DNA from: Nitrospira sp. | Lineage (GTDB): Bacteria; Nitrospirota; Nitrospiria; Nitrospirales; Nitrospiraceae | Assembly (NCBI GenBank): GCA_015904045.1 | Contig: JABMDG010000085.1 | Coordinates: forward strand, 8,896 to 22,763 | Reading direction: 5' to 3' | DNA: 13,868 nucleotides | Shown here: one piece after another, positions 7,154 to 13,018 of the stretch | Position numbering within the stretch: position 1 is the first letter of the stretch | How the letters are laid out: each line of letters begins with the position of its first letter | Made by a program: the position numbers and the translations under genes | Notes under the pieces: model-generated | Database searches by the model: none | What the model was told of the DNA's origin: nothing | Seen by the model: the letters and a program-made list of their open reading frames with translations, nothing else

Positions 7154-8825
7154 GTGAATAACAACCCGTTATCGATCTTGCCTCTGCTCCCTATCAAGCG
7201 GACGGTGTTGTTCCCCGGCGTCATGATGCCGCTCACGATCGGGCGGGAACGGTCCATGGCGGCGGTTCAGGCAGCCATGAAGACGGAGGACAAGACGATC
7301 GTGGTCGTCGCGCAGCGGGATCCTCAGACCGAAGAGCCTTCGCTCGCCGATTTGTACACCATCGGCACCAAAGCGATCGTCAAGCAGATCGGGCAATCAT
7401 CGGAAGGCTCGATTCATGTTCTGGCGCAGGGTGTCGAGCGCGTCGTCCTCCTAAAAGAAGAACAAACGACCCCCTATGCTCTTGCCAGAGTACGCCCGCT
7501 TGAACGCCCCTCGGACAGCGGACCGGAAGTGCAGGCGCTGCGGCGGGCTATCCAAGAACTCGTCTCAGATCTTCCGCGCTTGATCGAGGCTCCGGGCATT
7601 CAGGAAACGAGCGTCGTCCTGAGCAATGAAGAGGACCCGGTCGCCCTGGCGTACCGGATTGCCTCCCTCGTCAACTTGACGGTCGCCGAAGAGCAAAAAC
7701 TGCTGGAGACGTCCTCCACCGCCGACCTCTTGCGCGGGCTCTATGCCGCGCTCTCAAAGGAAATTCAAATTTTACAGTTGCGCGACAAGATTGCCAGCGA
7801 AGCCAAGGAGAAGATCAGCAAGAGCCAGCGGGAATACATCCTGCGCGAACAGCTGAAAGCGATCCAACAAGAATTGGGCGAAGGCGAAGGCGAGGAGAGC
7901 GAGATCGCCTTGATCAAGAAACAAGTGCAGGAGACCGACCTCCCAGACCATATCCGCAAAGAAGTCGAGCGTGAAGTGGCGCGATTGGCCAAGGTGCCGC
8001 CATCATCGCCTGACCATCAGGTGCTGAGAACGTACCTGGAACTGGTTCTTGAGCTGCCGTGGAAGAAGGCCTCAGAGGACCATTTGAATCTTTCCACCGT
8101 CCGCCAGGTACTGGAAGAAGATCACTACGGCATCAAAGAAGTGAAGGAGCGGATCGTCGAACACCTCGCAGTTTTGAAATTGAACCCGACGGCCAAGGCG
8201 CCGATTCTTTGCCTGGTCGGCCCTCCGGGCGTCGGGAAGACCAGTCGCCTGGACTCCTACGGGCGGCGATGTGCTCTATATCGAAACGACGCTCTTGCCC
8301 GGCAGCCACGAACTGACGCTGACCGGTCAGTTGGGCGACGTCATGCAGGAGTCGGCGCGCGCGGCGAGAAGCTACCTCTGGTCGCATGCCGAAAGCATGG
8401 GACTGGACATCTCGCGCTTCAAACGCAACGGCGTCCATATCCACGTGCCGTCAGGGGCCATTCCCAAAGATGGCCCCTCGGCCGGGATCACCATGGCCAC
8501 AGCGCTGGCGTCCTCGTACGAAGGAAGAGCCGTCCGCAGCGATACGGCCATGACCGGAGAAATCAGTTTGAGCGGGTTGGTCCTGCCGGTCGGCGGGATC
8601 AAGGAAAAGGTCCTGGCGGCTCATCGCGCGGGCATCAAGCGGATCATTCTGCCCAAGGCGAACGAGAAAGATCTGAAAGACATACCGCAGGAAGTACGGG
8701 ATGAACTCAAGTTCATCCTGGTCGAGCGCATCGAAGAAGTGCTCCCGGCGGCGTTCAATCACGATGCTTCTCCGATACCGCCATCTGAGCGGGACGAGCC
8801 GCTGGCGACTTCAACCGCACCGTAA
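7154..8825 (+). pseudogene. lon: Lon protease gene, disrupted by internal deletion and frameshift
   Basis: Lon is an ATP-dependent AAA+ Ser protease that degrades damaged and regulatory proteins. The first 364-366 codons encode the substrate-binding domain (about 1-110, beginning ILPLLPIKRTVLFPG), the helical linker with REYILREQLKAIQQELGE, and Walker A (GPPGVGKTS). At about 8245 the reading jumps to the middle of the protease domain, and only in the next frame: [14 protein letters not shown] onward, with catalytic Ser in PKDGPSAG and Lys in [17 protein letters not shown]. Walker B, sensors, lid and the start of the protease domain, roughly 235 codons by comparison with E. coli Lon, are missing. 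The upstream frame runs on meaninglessly to 8704. Start is GTG 7154 or TTG 7148, both served by AGGA 7140-7143. The cause is a true deletion or an assembly error. Confidence 0.92.
8240..8252 (+). other. Deletion junction inside lon
   Basis: Codons GGG AAG ACC AGT (GKTS, frame beginning at 8231) end at 8245. From 8247 the frame GCC TGG ACT CCT (AWTP) continues the protease domain, offset by one base. Intact homologues read ...GLAWT..GGD at this point, so the breakpoint lies within a base or two of 8245. The missing length is therefore not a multiple of three. Confidence 0.85.
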
Positions 8826-9199
8826 ACTCGACAGGCTCCGGCTCAACACCGGGGCTGCCCCCTCCTTCCGTCAGCAGCAAGCCCTCATCACAACGCCATA
8901 TTTCAGGCCGCCGGAGTTCAAGCGACAGCTGAGGGCCTCTTAGCCTGGTGGCCACGAAACCCGGGCCGGCTCAAGGACTTTTCAATCACGGCACGGGAGC
9001 TACGGCACGTACAACATCGCGGACTTCGCCATCCAATCATGATCGGGACACCGCCAGTTGACTGCCAGGCGGCCATCATCCATCTTGATGGATGGTTGAC
9101 GTGGCTTGCGCCTGAGAAGCCCCTTGAGTTGCTTGATGTGTCGGATTTGGGAAACGGCTTGATCGCCCTTCCCCCCACCAACTGTTAAAGGCATTGTTT
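8826..9199. other. Intergenic stretch of 374 bp without a supported gene
   Basis: This lies between the lon stop and the membrane methyltransferase. Minus-strand frames of 64 and 87 codons are open here, but they start without ribosome sites and overlap each other. The only clear structure is the inverted repeat at 9075-9096, listed separately. I see no terminator after lon. Confidence 0.5.
9075..9096. repeat. Perfect short inverted repeat
   Basis: CATCCATC (9077-9084) and GATGGATG (9087-9094) are perfect arms around TT, and A9075/T9096 plus a T-G wobble extend the pairing. It lies about 105 bp upstream of the methyltransferase start. It could be an operator or a stem-loop. No T-run follows on either strand, so it is not an intrinsic terminator. 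Confidence 0.6.
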
Positions 9200-9859
9200 A
9201 TGGATAACAGCGCGGCTTATGGGGTGTGGTGGTTAGTCCTCGTCAATTCCGTCTTCTTTATCCTCTTCGCGCTGAGCTTCACGCGCCCGCGGACCACGCG
9301 CGATTGGCGATCGCTCGGCGCCTTCTCCGCGTTTATCGTCGCCCTGTTTGCGGAGATGTATGGATTTCCCTTGAGCATCTATTTGCTCTCAGGATGGCTC
9401 GCCAGCCATTATCCCGAAGTCGACCCGTTTGCGCACGACACCGGCCACTTCTGGCACACCCTGCTGGGCAGGCCAGGGCCGGCACATTCTGATCCTCTGC
9501 ATATTGTGAGCGAGGTGCTGGTCTTCGCGGGACTGATGCTGCTGGCAGCCTCCTGGCGCGTCTTGTATCGGGCGCAACGGGCCAAGACTTTGGCCACGAC
9601 CGGACCCTATGCCTGGATGAGACATCCGCAGTACACCGCCTTTATCGTGATCATGCTGGGCTTTCTTCTCCAGTGGCCGACCATTCCGACCCTGGTCATG
9701 TTCCCTATGCTCGTGGGATTGTACGTCCAGCTTGCTCACTCAGAGGAGGCAGAAGCCCGTGCACAATTCGGTGAGGCCTATGATCTTTATGCGGGGGTGA
9801 CGCCGGCCTTTTTCCCCTCCTGGAGAACGCAGGTACGAAAATCGACGAGGGAACGCTAA
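9200..9859 (+). CDS. ICMT/PEMT-family integral membrane methyltransferase
   Basis: This 219-aa protein has the C-terminal signature of isoprenylcysteine carboxyl- and phospholipid N-methyltransferase-like proteins: TTGPYAWMRHPQY (133-145) followed by E182-E183 and FGEAYDLYAG. In related enzymes these residues bind SAM at the membrane face. About four or five hydrophobic helices are visible (about 9-27, 40-64, 103-122, 146-178). The bacterial substrate is unknown, because prenylated proteins of the eukaryotic type are not expected. ATG 9200 is preferred over TTG 9194 because AAAGG (9187-9191) is 8 nt upstream. Family members often sit near stress or metal-resistance genes; here the neighbours are a small membrane protein and msrB. 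Confidence 0.85.
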   Translation: MDNSAAYGVWWLVLVNSVFFILFALSFTRPRTTRDWRSLGAFSAFIVALFAEMYGFPLSIYLLSGWLASHYPEVDPFAHDTGHFWHTLLGRPGPAHSDPLHIVSEVLVFAGLMLLAASWRVLYRAQRAKTLATTGPYAWMRHPQYTAFIVIMLGFLLQWPTIPTLVMFPMLVGLYVQLAHSEEAEARAQFGEAYDLYAGVTPAFFPSWRTQVRKSTRER

Positions 9860-9979
9860 GGGGTTGGAAGTCATTCACACGATCTCCGATCGACAACCGG
9901 CAAGACGACGCTATCGATTGAGCCCGGCAATCTCGACACCATCCACATACAAGGTCGCTCCTCATCGGGACTGCCGTGA

Positions 9980-10015
9980 CAGACAGGACGGTGAGTTTCG
10001 TCTATACTCCGGGCA
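9980..10015 (+). promoter_or_regulatory. Candidate promoter implying a leaderless transcript
   Basis: CAGACA (9980-9985, 4 of 6) and TATACT (10003-10008, 5 of 6) are 17 bp apart. Six bases follow the -10 box and the next base is the A of ATG 10015. Transcription would then begin at the start codon, which fits the absence of a Shine-Dalgarno sequence for this gene. Confidence 0.4.
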
Positions 10016-10236
10016 TGTCTGATCGCTCCGACTCCGCCACGTCCTTCTCGGCCGAAGCCCGCCGCGCCTTCTACGAAGGCCATCGGTCGCTGGCCCTGTT
10101 CATGATTCTGATCGTGTTTATGGCGCCGTTTGCCGGGCTCTACGTGGCTGGACTTTTCGGCGTAGTGATCGGGGTGCTGGTCTCTGCCGCGGCGTATTTG
10201 CTTACGCCCTGTCTCTGGAGATGGATCGGCGACTGA
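10015..10236 (+). CDS. Small two-helix membrane protein (73 aa)
   Basis: I do not recognise this family. From ATG 10015 the protein has a polar N-terminus of about 25 residues (MSDRSDSATSFSAEARRAFY), then two hydrophobic stretches at about 26-44 and 46-68 with a short GLYVAG turn, ending TPCLWRWIGD. A GTG at 9976 would add 13 residues but has no ribosome site and would place the -10-like TATACT inside the gene. It lies between the ICMT-like methyltransferase and msrB, all on the plus strand. The gaps (155 and 117 bp) are too large to argue strongly for one operon. It may be a membrane-associated helper protein, but nothing shows its role. Confidence 0.65.
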   Translation: MSDRSDSATSFSAEARRAFYEGHRSLALFMILIVFMAPFAGLYVAGLFGVVIGVLVSAAAYLLTPCLWRWIGD

Positions 10237-10353
10237 CCTGTTCCACACACTCCCACAACTTCACCTTGCGCTTCCCCAAGGGCGGATATATGAATAGTCT
10301 GCACGATTCAAAAGATGGGCCGTTGACTCATATTACGGAGGGAGGGGTTGCTT

Positions 10354-10773
10354 ATGTCTGCCAAAATTGAGAGCGGGCCAATCGCGAAGGTGACGAAGAC
10401 CGACGCGGAATGGAAACAGTGCTTGCCGCTATTGGCCTACCGAGTACTACGGCACGAAGAAACGGAACGGGCCTTTATGAACCCGCTCCACGAGAACCAC
10501 TTGGCGGGCATCTATCACTGTGCTGGATGCGACCTGCCGCTGTTTTCTTCGGAGCACAAGTTCGACAGCGGAACCGGGTGGCCTAGCTTCTGGCAGCCGA
10601 TCGATCCCAAAGTGATCGAGACGCGAACCGACTCGAAGTTCTTCATGACCCGCATCGAAGTCCACTGCGCCCGTTGCAACGGCCATCAGGGCCATGTCTT
10701 CGACGATGATCCGCCCCCTACCGGCCTGCGCTACTGTATTAACGGCATCGCGCTCAAGTTCGTCGCGAGTTAA
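10354..10773 (+). CDS. msrB: Peptide-methionine (R)-S-oxide reductase MsrB
   Basis: MsrB reduces the R isomer of methionine sulfoxide in oxidised proteins. The 139-aa protein is a complete stand-alone MsrB. It has zinc-binding cysteine pairs C56/C59 (CAGCDLPLF) and C105/C108 (CARCNGHQGHVFDD), the fold signature KFDSGTGWPSFWQPI (69-83), and catalytic C128 in LRYCINGIALKF. The extra Cys23 is outside the core, and I cannot say whether it resolves the sulfenic acid. ATG 10354 has GGAGG (10341-10345) 8 nt upstream inside a long purine run, so translation should be strong. No msrA is adjacent. Together with mutY and mutT it adds to the oxidative-damage theme of the window. Confidence 0.96.
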   Translation: MSAKIESGPIAKVTKTDAEWKQCLPLLAYRVLRHEETERAFMNPLHENHLAGIYHCAGCDLPLFSSEHKFDSGTGWPSFWQPIDPKVIETRTDSKFFMTRIEVHCARCNGHQGHVFDDDPPPTGLRYCINGIALKFVAS

Positions 10774-10795
10774 CGCGAACCGGCCAATAAGTCGA

Positions 10796-10840
10796 TGAGC
10801 GCCCCCTTCACGAGAGCCACTCTCGCGCGCTCATTGTTCT
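10796..10840 (+). terminator. Probable msrB terminator, compound hairpin
   Basis: Outer arms TGAGCGC (10796-10802) and GCGCTCA (10827-10833) enclose an inner perfect hairpin CGAGAG-cca-CTCTCG (10811-10825). TTGTTCT follows. It begins 23 bp after the msrB stop. The T-run is weak and the left side has an 8-nt bulge, so efficiency is uncertain. Confidence 0.45.
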
Positions 10841-10872
10841 CGCGAAGGGAATTACAAGGTCCATACGAGCGG

Positions 10873-10907
10873 GTCGGGAGGCGCAAGTTACCCCTGCGTC
10901 TCCCGAC
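10873..10907. repeat. 13-bp stem-loop with one wobble pair
   Basis: GTCGGGAGGCGCA (10873-10885) pairs with TGCGTCTCCCGAC (10895-10907) across a 9-nt loop, with a single G-T pair. It is the strongest simple hairpin I found. It lies downstream of msrB and also downstream of the minus-strand microprotein. No T-run follows on either strand, so it may protect RNA ends or assist termination from both sides. Confidence 0.8.
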
Positions 10908-10959
10908 GCATTTCGGATAAATGATCTCACAACCCCAATCGCTCACCAGAACCCCCACG

Positions 10960-10983
10960 CCCAGCGGTTCACTGGGTTTTCTT
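10960..10983 (+). terminator. Possible plus-strand intrinsic terminator
   Basis: CCCAG (10960-10964) pairs with CTGGG (10972-10976) and TTTTCTT follows at 10977-10983. The stem is only 5 bp with a 7-nt loop. It overlaps the last codons of the minus-strand microprotein and would stop plus-strand read-through from msrB. Confidence 0.35.
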
Positions 10984-11052
10984 GTACACAACGATCCCGC
11001 CGACCAAAATCGAAAGCATGACAAGGGTAAACATCAATAGGGTACTATCCAT
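10969..11052 (-). CDS. 27-aa single-helix membrane microprotein
   Basis: A minus-strand ORF starts at ATG 11052, with GAAAGGAG (AAGGAG at 11063-11058) 5 nt upstream, an excellent ribosome site, and ends at TGA 10969-10971. The product begins MDSTLLMFTLVMLSILVGG, continues IVVYKKTQ and stops: one hydrophobic helix (about 5-23) with a short basic C-terminus. This is the form of tiny subunits of respiratory or transporter complexes. I cannot assign it to a family. It stands alone: the next minus-strand gene upstream ends at 11689. A 13-bp palindrome lies 54-66 bp upstream of its start, and the stem-loop at 10873-10907 lies 62 bp beyond its stop. It is too short for most gene callers. Confidence 0.6.
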   Translation of the reverse strand: MDSTLLMFTLVMLSILVGGIVVYKKTQ

Positions 11053-11105
11053 GGTTGCTCCTTTCGTTTGGATCGCATGCCCGATTGACACGATGCCTCC
11101 TCGCC

Positions 11106-11118
11106 TGCATGGCATGCA
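11106..11118. promoter_or_regulatory. Palindromic operator-like site
   Basis: TGCATG-G-CATGCA is a perfect 13-bp palindrome, 54 bp upstream of the 27-aa gene. Its size and symmetry suit a dimeric regulator. A chance occurrence in this GC-rich region cannot be excluded. Confidence 0.35.
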
Positions 11119-11424
11119 CGTCACCCACCTGACAGGACACCACAGGGCTTCTCAGCTTTGCTCACCTCTCGCGCATTCGAGGGGGAAACACGCCGCAGGC
11201 GATCTGCACATCACAGACCGCCTGCCCGTAGGCGCTTAGGACGCCGAGCGTGTCTTTATCTGGTTGTAGAGACCCGCACAAGGAACGGGGGATGAGCCGC
11301 TCACCAGGGGAAATCAGTATGATCCCAGGGGCTTGTGTTCCTCACGCCCGTCTAGGCTCTCCACAGAGGCTCTTCAATCAGAATAATCCCGCACGCGGGA
11401 AAGCGACAGCCGATGGAGAACCGG

Positions 11425-11496
11425 CTAGCGTGGCTGGCAAGAAACCCGCCCGTGGCTCGGCGGGCCTGCCTGATCCGGTGGACTAAGGTCGTCCAT
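11425..11496 (-). CDS. Doubtful 23-aa ORF with perfect Shine-Dalgarno sequence
   Basis: The minus strand has AGGAGG (11510-11505) 8 nt before ATG 11496. The 23 codons read MDDLSPPDQAGPPSHGRVSC, then QPR and a stop. The product is polar, has no helix or motif, and runs across the GC-rich hairpin and T-run of the minus-strand terminator. A strong ribosome site leading into a terminator resembles a leader-peptide attenuator, but no structural gene follows closely: the next minus-strand ORF starts 370 bp away. The site may be accidental. Confidence 0.22.
   Translation of the reverse strand: MDDLSPPDQAGPPSHGRVSCQPR
11437..11464 (-). terminator. Minus-strand intrinsic terminator
   Basis: On the minus strand CCCGCC (11464-11459) pairs with GGCGGG (11450-11445) across an 8-nt loop and is followed by TTTCTTG (11444-11438). 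All six stem pairs are G-C. It is the best terminator candidate for the methyltransferase transcript, whose stop lies 225 bp upstream. Confidence 0.5.
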
Positions 11497-11688
11497 ATTC
11501 CCCTCCTCCTGGTTTCGACATTCAATTGGAGGACTATCCGGACGCGGCTTACTTTGTTCGTATGGACCAAAGGGCCGTCTATCTATTTGCTTCCTTACTC
11601 CTCTTTATCGGCCTCTGTCAACGGAGAATTAAGTTCTTTTCTTTCAACGCAGACATGCATAACCCGAGCCGTCCCGATTCAATTCCGC

Positions 11689-12879
11689 TCATGCCATACT
11701 CCCAGTGATTTCTTGATAATAGGAGTCGAGCATGGCTGCTCGAGTCGGCTCAACAATGACCAACTGCCGTTGGTCGAACGTATTGGCGCAGTAGAGATAG
11801 ACCAGGCCTTCGGATCTGCCGAGTTCGATATGCAGCTGGCGGCCGTCCGGCTCCTGACGAGTTGTTTCTTGAATGACCCGGCGATCATTGAGCCGTTCCC
11901 AAGCGCCCTGTGCGGATGGTTTGTGATTTTCGTACAGCGGAGCATCGGGATCGCGAGACTGCCTTAGCAGATTGGAGGGGTCGAACAGTACGCTGTCATC
12001 AAGATCTGTTGTTTCGTTCCAATCCAACAATACCGCGCCTCCCTTCTGCATATGGTACAGAGGCCCATCGTCCGTCACTTCTTCAACCGACTGATAGCGG
12101 ATCAATTCAGGCGGTTCAACCAACCGCAACCCCCTCTCCGCCAGCGCCCGCTGAAAGGGCACCCGCCTGGCCAATTGCCTCGTTTTTTCGCAGACGATCA
12201 TCCGACCGTTCAGACCAAGCAGGGCGCTCAGCCGGTTCAGTCTCGGGCCGAGTCCGGTGCGCTGCTCAAACAATGCTTGCCGACCCGCATCGTGAGCCCG
12301 CATGAACGTCCGCCAGCTCTCGCTGGGGATGCCCGGATCTTGTTCGGCCTGCAGCAGCGCATGGGTGGCGATGATCAGATCGTTCCGACCCGACAACGGC
12401 CCCGTCTCTGCATCCACACAATCGAAGCAGACGTTGGCCAATCCCAACTCTCTTGCTTTCTTCTCGGCGACAGCGAGGGATACGGCCGAGCGATCGAGGC
12501 CGACGAATTGCCGGTCGGGAAATTGGCGGGCATAGAACGTCGTAAGAATGCCGACTCCGCAGCCGAAATCGAGGACACGCGTGGCACTACCGATGCGAGC
12601 CATCACCCGCAATCCAACCGTGTGGTAGTAGTCGTATCGCTGGCTGTACAGAACGGGAAGAACGGCCGGTTGGGCGGTCAGGTCGTAGAATGATATGTCG
12701 TTGCGGGAATCGCCACTCCGTTTCCGGTCAGCCTGCGCAAGGAGCTGATTCAGATCCGCAGGGGACAGCTGCTGCTGTTGCCAGGAGAAATACTCGCGGT
12801 CGGTGGTGAATCGTGTAAGCCCCCACCAGGCCAGATGCTCGTGCAGGGCCGCTCGTATCTCATCTGAAGAGGGGAGCAT
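11689..12879 (-). CDS. Class I SAM-dependent methyltransferase with extra C-terminal domain
   Basis: In this 396-aa protein the methyltransferase core is clear: motif I at 101-110 (RVLDFGCGVG), the SAM-ribose acidic residue in FVGLDRS (D129), and a motif IV region NDLIIATHALL. An N-terminal segment of about 95 residues precedes the core. After about residue 295 a separate part follows, with LYENHKPSAQGAWERLNDRR and YLYCANTFDQRQLVIVEP, which I cannot assign. It may bind the substrate. No known substrate is evident. ATG 12879 lacks a clear ribosome site, and the heptamer inverted repeat begins 21 bp upstream, where the untranslated leader would be. The proA-like gene ends 129 bp upstream on the same strand, so co-transcription through the repeat is possible. 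Confidence 0.85.
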   Translation of the reverse strand: MLPSSDEIRAALHEHLAWWGLTRFTTDREYFSWQQQQLSPADLNQLLAQADRKRSGDSRNDISFYDLTAQPAVLPVLYSQRYDYYHTVGLRVMARIGSATRVLDFGCGVGILTTFYARQFPDRQFVGLDRSAVSLAVAEKKARELGLANVCFDCVDAETGPLSGRNDLIIATHALLQAEQDPGIPSESWRTFMRAHDAGRQALFEQRTGLGPRLNRLSALLGLNGRMIVCEKTRQLARRVPFQRALAERGLRLVEPPELIRYQSVEEVTDDGPLYHMQKGGAVLLDWNETTDLDDSVLFDPSNLLRQSRDPDAPLYENHKPSAQGAWERLNDRRVIQETTRQEPDGRQLHIELGRSEGLVYLYCANTFDQRQLVIVEPTRAAMLDSYYQEITGSMA

Positions 12880-12899
12880 GTGGCGTACAGCTTGTCGCT

Positions 12900-13018
12900 C
12901 GTATCTCGTGAAGCGTGAAGCGCAGGATAAGAAGACAGGATAAGAAGAGTGGGGCTGCTTCTTAGCTTGCGAGATACGAGATACGAAATACGCTTCACGA
13001 ACGACGGGTCACGGTCTC
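12900..13018. repeat. Heptamer-built inverted repeat element
   Basis: The spacer is composed of 7-base units. Left arm: CGTATCT (12900), CGTGAAG (12907), CGTGAAG (12914), CGCAGGA (12921), TAAGAAG (12928). A six-base ACAGGA and a second TAAGAAG (12941) follow. Right arm, in register from 12970: CGAGATA, CGAGATA, CGAAATA, CGCTTCA, CGAACGA, CGGGTCA, CGGTCTC. The right arm is made of complements of the left-arm units, giving perfect pairings of 11 bp (12906-12916 with 12990-13000), 9 bp (12900-12908 with 12977-12985) and 7 bp (12941-12947 with 12958-12964). The last units run over the stop codon of the ProA-like gene. No transposase or target duplication is visible. Confidence 0.85.

Larger units (their letters stand above)
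11053..11688. other. Gene-poor region of 636 bp with stem-loops
   Basis: Apart from the 23-codon ORF and terminator listed separately, I see no supported gene. Plus-strand frames at about 11292-11486 (64 codons) and 11562-11708 (48 codons, one hydrophobic segment) lack ribosome sites. A short perfect stem, CCCGC-AC-GCGGG, lies near 11389-11400. The 11560-11690 part is visibly richer in A+T than its surroundings. On the minus strand a TTGACA stands near 11619, but no matching -10 box follows at 16-18 bp. I compared it with the riboswitch cores I know (cobalamin, cyclic di-GMP, fluoride) and found none. Confidence 0.5.

Noticed and set aside
8246..8704. Out-of-frame continuation of lon as a novel C-terminal domain
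   Set aside because: The residues are Arg/Gly-rich shadow sequence of the real protease-domain frame that runs through the same bases.
9000..9194. 64-codon minus-strand ORF in the lon-methyltransferase gap
   Set aside because: It has no ribosome site, its start overlaps the divergent gene's translation signals, and no motif is visible.
11292..11486. 64-codon plus-strand ORF after an ACGGGGG run
   Set aside because: The composition is Pro/Gly/Arg-rich without secondary-structure pattern, and it crosses the stem of the opposite-strand terminator.
11562..11708. 48-codon plus-strand ORF with one hydrophobic segment
   Set aside because: There is no ribosome site near ATG 11562, and the end overlaps the methyltransferase gene antisense.
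12900..13018. CRISPR array or transposon end
   Set aside because: There are no regular spacers of 25-40 bases, no cas gene or transposase, and no flanking target duplication; the periodicity is 7 bases.
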